Of a stretch of 64,000 nt of DNA, positions 24,740 to 35,827 are shown piece after piece (position 1 is the first letter of the stretch; each line of letters begins with the position of its first letter). This DNA comes from Batkoa obscura. Lineage: Eukaryota > Entomophthoromycota > Entomophthoromycetes > Entomophthorales > Batkoaceae. A model generated the notes under the pieces. That model did not search any database. It saw only the letters and a list, made by a program, of their open reading frames with translations, and had not been told where the DNA came from. The stretch lies in the NCBI GenBank assembly GCA_030770535.1, contig JASVEC010000004.1, positions 744,001-808,000 on the forward strand, written 5' to 3'. The position numbers and the translations under genes were made by a program.

Positions 24740-25100
24740 TTTTTATTCTAATTTTGATTATTTTAGTTTTGTACTTCATTTTTAAGGGAAAGTAGAATTT
24801 GGGACTAAGTGCATTAATTGGTCAATTTAAAACTAAACGTCACTTTAAACATTAAAAAGTGGATTAGACAAAGCAACTCTAAGTTGAAGTAAAAGTTGCT
24901 TTTTGGATTAAAATACAGAAGGATACATGAGACATGCTAAAATGTATTTTTTATTTTCAAGTTAATATTTTATAACAAATCATACAATATTAATATATTA
25001 ATATGATAAAAACAAATTTATTTAAAATCAATATAATTAATAAATTAACTACTAATTATATAAAATGATTTAATTATTTAAAAAAAAATCAAAAAAAACA

Positions 25101-25205
25101 TTTGGGGATATTTTTTTTAGTTCCATTACTTTTTCCATTTTTTAAGTGTTGTTAGAGCGGAAAGACTGTTAGTAAAATTCTTGAACAAAAAAGTACATCC
25201 CCATT
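25101..25205 (-). mobile_element. MITE-like element, copy 4 (TT-flanked subfamily)
   Basis: Ends TTTGGGGATA and CATCCCCATT. The interior reads GTTCCATTAC and AAGTGTTGTTAGAGCGG, changes shared with the copy at 27093, so the two form a subfamily. Confidence 0.85.
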
Positions 25206-25411
25206 TTATCACATAATCATAATAAAATATTTTAAAAAAACAATAAAATTAATAATTAATAAATAAGAAAAAAAACTAATAACTTTAAATATTTAATAAC
25301 TTTATAAAAATGATAAAATCTAGTGCTTAAAGTTTGATTGCTTTATACTAGTTATAAAAAGTTAAAAATTTAAAAAAAAGTTTTTGATAATTTATTATTG
25401 TAATTGCTGAA

Positions 25412-25517
25412 TATGGGGATGTATTTTTGTGTTTAAGAATTTTACTAACAATTTTTCCACTCAAATAGTGCTTAGAAAATAGAAAAAGTAATGAAACCAA
25501 AAAAAAACACCTCTATA
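25412..25517 (+). mobile_element. MITE-like element, copy 5
   Basis: Ends TATGGGGATG and CACCTCTATA. Its right-hand TA is shared with the next copy. Confidence 0.9.
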
Positions 25518-25620
25518 TGGGGATGTATTTTTCTGTTTAAGGATTTTACTAGCAATCTTTCCACTCAAATAGCGCTTAAAAAATGAAAAAAACAATGAAA
25601 CCAAAAAAAACATCCCCATA
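25516..25620 (+). mobile_element. MITE-like element, copy 6
   Basis: Ends TATGGGGATG and CATCCCCATA, directly abutting copy 5 in the same orientation. Confidence 0.9.
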
Positions 25621-25683
25621 TAGATACTAAAATAAAAAGATAATGTTTTTTATAATTAGGTAATAAAAAATTTTATAGAAAAT

Positions 25684-26146
25684 GTGAAATATTGGTTTAT
25701 TAGCTCTCGAGTTGATTATAACACAACAATCACTTAAGTTGCTGTGTTCTCAAGTTCAAACACAATCAAGTCAGAGTCCCTTATTTTGATTTGCTGCGAG
25801 AATTTATAACTTCATATTGCAAACAATATTATCCTCTCGTTTTGATATCCATACTTGTTGGAGTATAAAAGAGATTCTTCAACATGATAACTCAAGGCTT
25901 TTTAATTGGATTACTCCCTGATAACGTATCATTAATAAAGTCACTAAGTCTTTCTGACAACATCTTACATAGATTTTACGGTAGTATCTTCCATTATACT
26001 TGTTTTGCATAATTCGTAGCTTATTACGTACTATTTGTATTAAGTTAAGTCTATCTTAGTTACATAAACTAAGACCGTTCGACTCAAGGTAAGTTAATTA
26101 AACAAGAGTAGCTTTTAACTCCGACCACTGAGTATCAACTTTCACA
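25684..26146 (-). mobile_element. Solo-LTR-like fossil, copy 2
   Basis: A 463-bp copy of the same repeat as 436-900, with few differences. It is bounded by the 5-bp direct repeat AAAAT (25679-25683 and 26147-26151). On the minus strand it begins TGTGAAAG and ends ATATTTCAC. No internal genes adjoin, so it is read as a solo LTR, relatively young by its intact target repeat. Confidence 0.6.
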
Positions 26147-26326
26147 AAAATTAAAATAAGGAACTTTGAAATAATTATGCCATATAAATTATAGTTAATT
26201 ATAGAGCTGATAAACCAATATTTCACAGCTATTTTATTTACAATGTTTTTAATTAAAATATAGCAATTTTAAAAATAATAACTTTTATATTTATAATAAG
26301 TTTGCATTATAATACTATAATAAGTA

Positions 26327-26433
26327 TATGGGGATGTATTTGTTTGTTTAAGAATTTTACTAATAGCTTTTCCACTTAAACAATGCTTAAAAAATAAAAA
26401 AAGTGATGAAATCAAAAAAAAAACACCTCCATA
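26327..26433 (+). mobile_element. MITE-like element, copy 7
   Basis: Ends TATGGGGATG and CACCTCCATA, GTTTAAG-first orientation. Confidence 0.88.
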
Positions 26434-26696
26434 TTTACTTAAGTAAGCTAATAATAAATGATTTAATTTAAAAATAAAAATAAATGAAAGTATATAATAT
26501 TCTATTGTAAATAAATAATAAATAATAAATTTTAATATTATAATTATGAAAAAAATATTATATAATATTTAACAAATTTTATATTTTCACTTTAATAGCT
26601 TTTTTAAAAATGTTTTTTATTGCTTAATAAAGAAATTATCTTATATTTATATAGTCGGTAAAAAATAAATTCAATATTAATAAATTAACTTTTAAT

Positions 26697-26800
26697 TATG
26701 GGGGTGTTTTTTTGGTTTCATTATTTTTTCCATCTTTTAAGCGCTATTTGAGTGGAAAAATTGTTAGTAAAATTCTTAAACATAAAAATACATCCCCTTA
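26697..26800 (-). mobile_element. MITE-like element, copy 8
   Basis: Ends TATGGGGGTG and CATCCCCTTA, GGTTTCATT-first orientation. Confidence 0.88.
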
Positions 26801-27092
26801 TAAAAACTATAAAAATAAAATAAAATTTAAAAAAATTAAATAAAGTTGAGTTTTTAAAAACTAAAGAATTATCACACTATTTATTTTGAAAATAACTTTT
26901 TTGTGAAACTTTTAAAAATATTTTTAATAAAAATATTAAAACCTACTTTTTTTAATAATAACTCAAAGTCAAAAGTTTAATTGGTATTAGTAAAAATTAT
27001 AGTAAAAATTATAGTAAAATTTTTATTAATAAAATTATTTTTTAATAGAATTATTTTTAATAGAATAGGTTTTAGTCGATTATCTAGCTTAA

Positions 27093-27194
27093 TTTGGGGT
27101 ATTTTTTTTGGTTCCATTACTTTTTCCATTTTTTAAGTGTTGTTAGAGCGGAAAGATTGTTAGTAAAATTCTCACAAAAGAATACATCCCCATT
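27093..27194 (-). mobile_element. MITE-like element, copy 9 (TT-flanked subfamily)
   Basis: Ends TTTGGGGTAT and CATCCCCATT. Shares the GTTCCATTAC and TGTTGTTAGAGCGG variants with copy 4. Confidence 0.85.
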
Positions 27195-28241
27195 TGTTTA
27201 ATTGTTAGTCCTTGTACTTTAAAAAAATCAATTAGTAGCTATACTAATTAAAATAAAAAAATAAACTATTATATCAAATAAAAATAAAAATAAAAATAAA
27301 AATATAAATATAAATACCATAAAGTTTAATCATAATTACTGTGTGCAGAAAAATGGATAAACGTTCTATCCAGTACAAAATTAGTATGTGGTTTATACCC
27401 GAATAACTATCAACATAAAATCCAGACTATTAACATTTTGACATGAAAGGTTAATAATGTATTAATATAAACTATATTTAAGGGTACTGATAGATTTAGT
27501 ATCGCAAAATGAGTACTAAGAAGTCGATCTTTATAGGCGATTGACTTTTATATTGAATTTATATTACTTTTGGATAAGAAATATTGACAAATTAAAAAAA
27601 CTATACTATTCAACGTATACTGGGTAGTAGGTGGTTTTATCAATCTTTTTTTATACAAAAATGCAGTTGGGGGTAGAAGCAAAGAGTAATCAAAACTAGA
27701 TTCAAAAATTAAAAATTCTGATTAGCTTTATTTTATAAAGAATTATAAATTTCCATCCCTGTGGTGATTCTGTACAATGAAATAGCTTTTCGACTTAAAT
27801 ATGCTTATTGGGTTTTTTAATCTATATATAATCTAATAAATACAAACCTCTTTTATAAAATTTTAATTAAAAGTTCACTATGATTATTAGGAGAATATAA
27901 TATGTACATTTTTTGATTGTTTATTAACTTTACGCTTTGGTTGTTATTTATAAAAAGTGAATTTTTCTCTTTCATTACCGCAAAGGGAAAGTGTTATTTT
28001 CATCATACAGTGATTTTTTTAAAGAATGAATTATTATTACTATTGTGCAAGGATGTAAATTGTATAAAAATGATAAAAACTCTACCAAAATGGGTTTTTT
28101 AAAAATGATTGCAAATGAAGTTCACTATTTCCCCTCTCTTCTTAAAAATACAGCCAATAAACTAATTTATTAATATTTCTACATTTGTTCAATAATAAAA
28201 CATCACAAAAAATAAAAGTACGCCTTAAACTGCAAAAAGAG

Positions 28242-28249
28242 TATAAAAA
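28242..28249 (+). promoter_or_regulatory. Likely TATA box of the trypsin gene
   Basis: TATAAAAA lies 38 bp upstream of the trypsin ATG, which would leave a very short leader. Position and sequence fit a core promoter; no other support. Confidence 0.4.
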
Positions 28250-28279
28250 CAACTATTATTTTTTAAATTTTTTATTAAA

Positions 28280-29047
28280 ATGATGATTTATAGTATCTTA
28301 ATTGCATTTTTAGGTTTAATTCAAGCTTCCAACTTACAAGTAACTCCAAGAATTGTTGGCGGTACTGAAGTATCTCCAAAGTTTAGCTACCCATGGTTAG
28401 TGACTCTTAAATTATCAACTTGGATTGTATGTGGTGGTACTTTAATTAATAGTAATACTGTTATAACTGCTGCTCATTGTATGATTGCTGAAAATGAAGA
28501 TTGGACAGTTTTGGTTCATCGTCACAACATTACATTACCCTCGGCCGAAGAAAATGGTGCTGAATACAAAGTAGTTAACAGAACAATGCATCCAAAATAT
28601 ATTGACTCACCAACCGGTTTTGATATCTCTATTTGGAAAGTAGAACCTAGCAAGAAATTAGATATTGATTTTTCAGTGTTGAAGTTTGATACTGAAGGGC
28701 TTTATAAAAAAGAAAACCTATTATTGAAGGTAGCTGGATGGGGTACAATCGCCAAAAGTGGTGCTTACTCTTCCGTCTTACTCGAAACTAAATTGCCAGT
28801 TTTTAATTTTGATAAATGTAAATCAATTTATAAACAATTAGATAGTTCAGAATTTTGTGCTGGTTATGTTGAAGGAACTAAAGACACATGCCAAGGTGAT
28901 TCTGGAGGTCCAGTTTTTATTACATCTAAAGGAAAAGTAACTTTAGTAGGCATTATTTCACGTGGTGAAGGATGTGCCAAGGTCGGCTACCCAGGAGTTT
29001 ACACTAGTATTGCTGAAGTTAGAGATTTTATTGATCAAAACATTTAA
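28280..29047 (+). CDS. Secreted trypsin-like serine protease (S1 family)
   Basis: Intronless, 255 residues. A hydrophobic signal peptide (about residues 1-17) is followed by a seven-residue propeptide cut at Arg24 before IVGG. The triad is complete: His66 in TAAHC, Asp115 in FDISIW and Ser208 in GDSGGP. Asp202, six residues before the Ser, marks the S1 pocket for Lys/Arg, so true trypsin specificity is expected. Cys pairs 42-58, 168-182 and 191-220 (chymotrypsin numbering) are present. It presumably digests host or environmental protein outside the cell; multiple S1 trypsins are typical of insect-associated fungi. It stands alone in a gene-poor stretch between repeats. Confidence 0.95.
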   Translation: MMIYSILIAFLGLIQASNLQVTPRIVGGTEVSPKFSYPWLVTLKLSTWIVCGGTLINSNTVITAAHCMIAENEDWTVLVHRHNITLPSAEENGAEYKVVNRTMHPKYIDSPTGFDISIWKVEPSKKLDIDFSVLKFDTEGLYKKENLLLKVAGWGTIAKSGAYSSVLLETKLPVFNFDKCKSIYKQLDSSEFCAGYVEGTKDTCQGDSGGPVFITSKGKVTLVGIISRGEGCAKVGYPGVYTSIAEVRDFIDQNI

Positions 29048-29635
29048 ATATTTTAATATAATAAAAATACACCCCTTTTACAAAAAATGATTCATATACG
29101 TCTGGTTCAATGCCCAAGTCTAAAATTTAAAAATTAATCTAAATTTATTGATAGAAAATAAAATGTGAATTCAAAGATAAGGGACTTAATTTAAAATTGA
29201 ATAAAATCAACACTATTTATACTTTTTTATAATTTATTTTTCATGATTATGAAAACAATTGTATCATGGTTAAATAAATGCTAGTCAAGTTTTATATTAT
29301 TGTATGCAAATTTATTAATTCTATACATTTTTTGGAGTAGCATAGTATTTTAGAAGATTAGATTTTTCTTTTTAACTAAATTAACCTGAATGGGCAATGC
29401 TATTTGTTTTATCCCAAAACAATATTTACAATTTGATAAATTTATTGGGTAAAAAACTGGTATAATATTTCGAATAAGGTTTTGACCCAGGTCACTTCAA
29501 AACAATAAAATATTCAAGCAAATGAAGATTAAAGGATCTTTTTCTAAAACAAAAAGTTGGAATAAAAATTGAACATTTAGATTCAAGTTGTTTTGTTTTT
29601 TATACGCAGTTAATAATTCTCATTATGTATTTAAA

Positions 29636-29740
29636 TATGGGGATGTATTTTTTTGTTTAAGAATTTTACTAACACTTTCCGCTTAAATAGCACTTAAAAA
29701 ATGGAAAAAATAATGAAGCTAAAAAAAACACCTCCGTATA
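29636..29740 (+). mobile_element. MITE-like element, copy 10
   Basis: Ends TATGGGGATG and CACCTCCGTATA, GTTTAAG-first orientation. Confidence 0.85.
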
Positions 29741-30374
29741 GTAACAAACATGTGTAATGTAGTCTTTAATTTTATACTTTTATTGAAATGTCTTTTTACA
29801 TTATCTATCTATATATTAGTAATAAATGATTAAGTTAATCTATCTGCTTATCAAATTCTACGCTTGCCTTTTTAATTTTAGTCCATAGCGGCTTTTAGAC
29901 AAATTGGTTAATAACCAATATACGTTCTTTTTTTCACAACTTGTTATTTAATTCCTATTATGAAACAATGAATAAATTTGAGTAATTCGTAATAACATTG
30001 TACTTGAAGATAAGCTATATACTATATTTTTCTGCTTTCCAGAATACTAAGAACGGCGTTTTATTTTTGAAATGAATTATCACACATTTTAAAGGATAAA
30101 TTACCAAACATCTCCACCTTAGTTTTATTATATTCCAAATTCTAAATTTTTTTATATTAAATTTGTTAATATCTATAACTTAATTGGATAATATATATAT
30201 TCAAAAGTAGTTTTATAATATCGTTCAATATAAAATTAAGATTTGGCCAATAACTTTAAACTAGTACAACGAACCTTAATCGAATGACGGGTACATCGCA
30301 TTAATTCTATTGCTGTGTAAAAGGTTAATCTGTTTAACTTAAGAATAAGGGAGAGTGATTTTAATCTTGAAAAG

Positions 30375-30382
30375 TATAAAAG
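30375..30382 (+). promoter_or_regulatory. Likely TATA box
   Basis: TATAAAAG lies 63 bp upstream of the ATG of the COPI-associated protein gene. Confidence 0.4.
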
Positions 30383-30437
30383 AGAAATAAAATGTTAACC
30401 AGATTTATCTTTTAATTTTATTAAAACAATATTTACA

Positions 30438-30990
30438 ATGCCTTCAGTTCTTCAGATTGCTACTTCACTTATAAATTTAGCTGCTGCTTTTATTTTGATC
30501 TGCCATGGTTTTAGTAACTGGGTTCTAAGCGCTCGGTTTTACGGTGGTCCAGTATCAGGATTAGCCATTACTGGTATTTACTGCAAGTAAGTTTTTCTTT
30601 AATATATTTTGTGTCAAAGTTTATAAACGCTATAGTGCTTTTGCTGCATTCTTATTAGCCTATGAGTTTAAGGATTTAGAAGGTTTTTATCATAAATACT
30701 GTCTATTTTTCTTACACCCAATCGGTAGAGCATCATTATATGTACTATTTAGTTTGATAACTTTCAATATAATTTGGTATGGAGTCCTCAGTTTTGTCTT
30801 ATTATTAGCTTTCGCGGCAACTTCAGTAATAATCTATTTTACTACACCTGAGTTTGGATTCTCTCCAGTTATCCCAAGTTTCAGTAATAGAAGTAGTGGA
30901 GTTGAAAAAAATATTACACATTCAGGACCTTCTCCATCTCATACTGAGGCACAACCTGTTTCAATGCCAGAACCAACTGTTCCCCATTAA
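30438..30990 (+). CDS. COPI-associated (Tvp15-like) four-TM Golgi protein, paralogue 1
   Basis: Two exons, 30438-30586 and 30636-30990, giving 167 residues. Four hydrophobic segments lie at about 8-30, 40-62, 85-108 and 112-135. The family hallmark is IYCN...LLAYEF, a loop, then HPIGRASLYVLFSLITF, the position where COPI-associated proteins carry GRGxxY. The C-terminal ~40 residues are a soluble Ser/Pro-rich tail. The family is found in Golgi vesicle membranes; its molecular role is poorly known. Two tandem paralogues lie at 53005 and 53964. This copy lacks the two introns that surround a 10-nt exon in those genes. Confidence 0.75.
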
Positions 30991-31598
30991 TTCTTAACTT
31001 GAACTTTTAAAATGAATTAATTACTTTATGAAATTATCTTACATTTTAACTTATTTTGATTGTTTTATTAAACTTGTTTTTTTTGAGTTTTAAGGCAAAA
31101 ATTACCAACTGTTTTATTTAGATTTGAATTTTATGGGGTTCTCAATTTTTTAGAACTAAATGTATTACCCTCTCATCAGATAAAGATTGAAATAAACTTG
31201 TTTTTTGTAAGTAGAAAAAAATTATTGCCTATTTTTATAATGAGTGACTTATTATAGAATTTTAACTTGAAATTAATGTTAAAAAGAAAAGATTAAACTA
31301 ACTGCAATAACATACCCCTCCTTGCCAAAATTGTTTAAATACTTTGTTTTCTATTTTTTAGATAACTTGTGTAATATCAAATAAAGAAGTTATTTAGATA
31401 AATTATTAAGCTTTGGGGTATTTATCAAACTATATTATAAAAGCGTTAAAACGCTTTACAAGTCTAGCTACCATCTGTTATAAAGTTCAACTTAATTTAT
31501 AAGCCAAAATCGATAAAGTAAGAATGCTTGACCTAGATTATTTATTAAAGTGTACAATTTAATAAAGGATTGTGAATCCAATGAGATCATTAAAACCA

Positions 31599-31695
31599 TA
31601 TAGGAATATCTTTTTTGGTTTCATTATTATCCGTTTTTAATTATAATTGAGTGGGAAAAATTAGACAAAATAATAAACCAAAAAGAACATTCATA
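31599..31695. mobile_element. MITE-like element, copy 11 (foldback variant)
   Basis: Begins TATAGGAATATC and ends GAACATTCATA. Both arms carry the GGTTTCATTA / AATAAACC sequence, so this copy is nearly self-complementary and lacks the usual GTTTAAG arm. Confidence 0.6.
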
Positions 31696-31796
31696 TGAGG
31701 GTGTTTTTTTAATTTCATTACTTTTTCCATTTTTTAACGCTATTTAAATAGAAAAACTATCAGTAAAATTCTTAAACAAAAAAATACATCCCCATA
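31694..31796 (-). mobile_element. MITE-like element, copy 12
   Basis: Ends TATGAGGGTG and CATCCCCATA. It abuts copy 11 and shares its TA. Confidence 0.88.
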
Positions 31797-32189
31797 TACT
31801 ATTTTAATTACCAAGAAAAGTAAATGTTAAATAGAGTTACTAGTAATATATATACATAAAATATTAATAATCTAAAAATAACCTAAAGTTCAATAGTTTA
31901 AGTGATATTAATTCAAATAGGGTATATCAAATATTGGATGGTGATGATATTAATTTAAATGAAGGAATAGGAACGAATCAAACTAATCTGAAATACTCTG
32001 CCATTTAATTCAAATTATAAATCATAAATTTAAAGACTATCTTACTCTAGTTCGAATCTCATCTAGTGAAAAAGTACTACAATCAAAGTTATTGTTCACA
32101 TATTTAGAATATGATAATATCCTTATAGCATTGTTAAAGAAGAGATTATTTTATAAAATAAAGCTAACTTTGATTTCATATTCAATCTA

Positions 32190-32293
32190 TTTGGGGGTGT
32201 TTTTTTGATTTCATTATTTTTTCCATCTTTTAAGCACTATTTGAGTGGAAAAGCTGTTAGTAAAAGTCTTAAACACAAAAATACATCCCCATT
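32190..32293 (-). mobile_element. MITE-like element, copy 13
   Basis: Ends TTTGGGGGTG and CATCCCCATT, TT-flanked, GATTTCATT-first orientation. Confidence 0.88.
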
Positions 32294-32406
32294 TATTGAT
32301 TTAGTTTTATATTATTTTATATTTAAAGTCCATTTTATTTAAAAGATACTTATATTATAATAAAATTTGGGGATCAAAGTACAATTGTTATTAAACTATT
32401 ACCTAC

Positions 32407-33381
32407 TTATTTGGATAAATCTAACACTGATTTTCTCCATCTTAAGGCGTATGAGAACAAGTTGAACATAATACAAACAGCAATGATACCAATACACCAA
32501 AAGAAAGCAATATAATCTGCAAGACAACCCATAACTGGAGAACCAGGTTGAGAATTTCTAATACTTGGTAAAGCGAAAAGAATGGAAACACCAACAGCTA
32601 TTAAAGGAGGAGGTACTTCACGCCTTGGTATAACATAATCATAGGTGATGATTCCATATGGAATAGCTAATCCCCACATAACAGCCATTAAGAAAAAGGA
32701 AAATGCTTGACTGGAACTAGGTGTAGTTAATTGAATCCCAATGGCTATAGCATCTAAATTATCATAAGTACCAAGGAAGTTCTCTTTGTTAGTGCCATTT
32801 TTAATTAACTCCGCTTCTATCTTTGGTGTATGACTTACTAAACTTTTATCCACAAAGATACTTAATGGAATAGATTTTTTCTTAGAGTCTAAACAAATAG
32901 CCGTCAATAAAGCATAATATTTTTCCACTGGATAATCACGAATAGTTCCATAAATAATTGGTATAGTCAAGCTGACGCTATTGATAGGTTGTCCCTTGAT
33001 AATTGTTTGTTTTCCATATAATAAATTACAAGTGACATTTTGATTCGAGTTAGAAAACTCATCTACATAATCTTCCCCAGTCATTCTAAATTTAGAAAGT
33101 AAATTAATTTTACGAGCTGGTGCTTCGACAGATTGAAATGAAAGAGATAATGCAACACCACTAAATGCTTTTTTATCTTTAAGTTCATCTTCTAAAAGTG
33201 TATATCCTTCAGGTACATAGTCGGGTAATGAATTTTCGACTTCTCTTAATTCTGGATCATGAATTTTTATAACAACTGGAATCACAATAATACACCAAAT
33301 ACAAATACCTATAAAAGTGAGAAAGATTCTTCTAAGTCTTGTTGTGGACATGGTCCTTTCATATAAATCTTTAATGGGCAT
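32407..33381 (-). CDS. DUF4436-family membrane protein
   Basis: Intronless, 324 residues. One membrane segment lies near the N-terminus (about 19-39). A ~180-residue non-cytosolic-looking domain with three possible N-glycosylation sites follows, then three C-terminal membrane segments. The family signature is SILFALPSIRNSQPGSP followed by MGCLADYIAFFW. DUF4436 proteins occur in fungi and actinobacteria; their function is unknown. The ATG at 33381 is the first in frame; a second Met lies ten codons in. Confidence 0.82.
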   Translation of the reverse strand: MPIKDLYERTMSTTRLRRIFLTFIGICIWCIIVIPVVIKIHDPELREVENSLPDYVPEGYTLLEDELKDKKAFSGVALSLSFQSVEAPARKINLLSKFRMTGEDYVDEFSNSNQNVTCNLLYGKQTIIKGQPINSVSLTIPIIYGTIRDYPVEKYYALLTAICLDSKKKSIPLSIFVDKSLVSHTPKIEAELIKNGTNKENFLGTYDNLDAIAIGIQLTTPSSSQAFSFFLMAVMWGLAIPYGIITYDYVIPRREVPPPLIAVGVSILFALPSIRNSQPGSPVMGCLADYIAFFWCIGIIAVCIMFNLFSYALRWRKSVLDLSK

Positions 33382-34732
33382 TTAGAATAAAATATATACA
33401 ATAGTAAGACAAATATTAAGCTTATATGTTTCTTCTCTTTACTTGAACTATTTATATCTTTTTTTAAAAGGTTTTTGCCTTTACTTTGGTGCATTATGAA
33501 AGAATAAATACCCGTTGTTCCTTTAACAAAGGTGAATAATTCATTGATTAATCCGATTACCAATTTTTGAAGTAAAATAGAAAAGTCTAAACTAATATGT
33601 TTCTATTTTTATGTACTATTTGCTACTTATAATAGATTGTATACATTCTACTTACTCTTCAAAGTTTACATTAATGATTCTAACATAAAATAGAAATAAA
33701 ACTATAGTTTTTTAATAAAAAAACATATCTTTAGCTATAAATATTATTTAACAATCAACGGTTAATATTTTTAAAGCATAAATCGGGGCCATTAAATTAA
33801 GCTATAAGATAAATAAACGCTTAATAACAATTATTGATGTTCTCCTACAATTTTAGTAGAATAATGAAGATCGAATGTTAAATAATATTCCATATTAAGT
33901 ACTATATGAGGATGTATTTTTGTATTTAAGAATTTACTAACACTTTTTCCGCTCAAATAGCGCTTAAAAAATGGAAAAAGTGATGAAACCAAAAAATATT
34001 CCCATACTAATTCAATATACTTCAAATTTTATTATTGAGGTTATGAAATTAATAATATTAGTTATAATATAAATTGGTTAAATAATGGAAATTATTGGAA
34101 TAATATGTTATTAATCATCGGATGTTAAGCAATACTAAATAATTAAGTGTCTATTAAAATTAAAAAACATCCTCATATCTTTTTGATTTGATATTTAATA
34201 TAATACCTTACAAAGTTTTTTAAATAATCAAATACATATATATAATATATATATAGCTTTACCTGTTACTTTATAAATACAATAAGTCAAAATCTAATAA
34301 ATGCTTTTTATTTTATTTCTTTGATAAATAATAACACTTTACACTTTTACATAATTTACATATAAAATAATCTAAATTCAACTATTTTTTATTTAAATTT
34401 TTATCATTATAATATCGTTATTTAACATTAAATTATAACAAAAAAAATAAAACTTTAATATTTCTTAACAAATATTACAATTTAAATATTTGATATTTAA
34501 TGGAACTTTTACAAAGAAATAAAACAACTTATTAATTTTATAATATAACTTTAAAAAACTATTAATAAAATAATTGGAATCATTAAATTCCAGTTGAACC
34601 AATTAAAATCTACAACAATTTAATTGAATCACAATTCCAATTACTTGGAATCTCTCAATAATCACTATCTCATTTTACATTACTTTTGTTTAATTCATTT
34701 AATTACTCAACACCTATTCTTTTTTTCTAACA
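33382..34732. other. Intergenic with one MITE
   Basis: Contains MITE copy 14 (33905-34006) and a decayed MITE-like end near 34180 (ACATCCTCATAT). No supported gene. Confidence 0.5.
33905..34006 (+). mobile_element. MITE-like element, copy 14
   Basis: Ends TATGAGGATG and ATTCCCATA, GTATTTAAG-first orientation, slightly short. Confidence 0.85.
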
Positions 34733-35473
34733 ATGTGGTTATCAGAAACACAAAGTAAACTTCAAACAACTTTTATCATTAATATACATAATTTACTTTT
34801 TTATTCAATCAAATTAGAAATTGGGGTTGGGCTTCTATCCTTTGGTTTATTTTTTATCTTTTTGGGTATTTTATTGTTATTTGATGCCGCTTTAATAGCT
34901 ATGGGAAATGTAAGTATTATTTATTTAAACTCATAGTTGTTAATAATTTACTTCATTAATTCATTCTTCATTTTGTTTTTTTAATTTAATATTAATTCTT
35001 TTTATTAAATTAATTAATCAAAATCTCTTCATTAAATAGATACTCTTTGTTGTTGGTGGAGTGTTAATCATTGGTCTTCAAAAATCAATAGAATTTTGTT
35101 TCCAAACGAAAAAATGGCGAGGTACATTATGTTTTTGTATTGGATTAATAATGGTCTTTTTAAAATGGCGAGTTATTGGCTTAATGATTGAAGTGGTTGG
35201 CTTTATTAATTTATTCGGGTAAGTCGATTTATAATTAATATGCTATTTTCAATTGTTTTTTTTAAAATGATAATGTTTATATTGATATAATTTATTTTTA
35301 GTGATTTCTTTCCAATTATATTGAGATTTTTAAGATCTATTCCTTTTGTTGGTACACTACTTAATTTTCCTTTTGTTGCTAGAGTAACTTTTTACAATTT
35401 TATTATTATTTAGTTGATTGATTTTTTTTATTAGTTGTTAGATCGAGTAGTTGGTATGCAAAGTCCAGCTTAA
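34733..35473 (+). CDS. GOT1: Golgi transport protein Got1
   Basis: Five exons: 34733-34754, 34818-34909, 35040-35218, 35302-35383 and 35435-35473, giving 137 residues, the family's usual size. It begins MWLSETQKIGVGLLSFGLFF and has four membrane helices. The Got1/Sft2 signatures AMGNILFVVGGVLIIGLQK and GFINLFGDFFPIILRFLR are present. It is an ER-to-Golgi vesicle membrane protein that supports COPII budding and fusion. The first exon is only 22 nt. Confidence 0.93.
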
Positions 35474-35827
35474 ATTATTAAAATAGTTTTTATAAAAATA
35501 AAATAAAATAAAATAAAATAAAATATTATAATTTATTTTGAGTTTTGAATCTCTTTATTTAATATATTATAATAAACTAACTATGATTTTAATTAGTTTA
35601 TTTATTTTCGTTGATTTATTGATTTTGCTTAATACTTATTATCTTTACTACCTTTGAAGAGAATATCATTATATCCACGTCAACTCCATTTTTCCTCAAC
35701 ATATCAACCAATCAAAAAAAGGCTTTTTAAAAATAGCTTTCAAAAAAGAGCCATCAAATTCAACTAATTCTTCATTTTTTAGATTTAATTAACTATAATT
35801 CAATCTCTTAAAACTTCAACTTTATCA
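35474..35827. other. Intergenic, short AAAAT tandem run
   Basis: Contains about five AAAAT units at 35498-35523 just after the GOT1 stop. Otherwise presumed promoter of the KxDL gene. Confidence 0.5.

Larger units (their letters stand above)
24740..28279. other. Repeat nest without genes
   Basis: About 3.5 kb holding six MITE copies (two abutting) and one solo-LTR-like fossil. The remaining DNA is AT-rich with short A/T tandem runs (for example 27283-27316). A 61-codon frame at 27917-28102 is not convincing. Confidence 0.6.
29048..30437. other. Intergenic with one MITE
   Basis: Contains the MITE at 29636-29740 and the promoter of the next gene. No other supported gene. Confidence 0.5.
30991..32406. 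other. Intergenic with three MITE copies
   Basis: Holds copies 11-13 of the MITE family. No other supported gene. Confidence 0.55.

Noticed and set aside
27917-28102. 61-codon plus-strand frame upstream of the trypsin
   Set aside because: No ATG start in frame at its head, AT-rich chance composition.
32040-32075. GTTCGAATC resembling a tRNA B box
   Set aside because: No matching A box, acceptor stem or cloverleaf could be built around it.
34110-34181. Possible worn MITE ending ACATCCTCATAT
   Set aside because: Only the right end is recognisable; too degraded to count as a copy.
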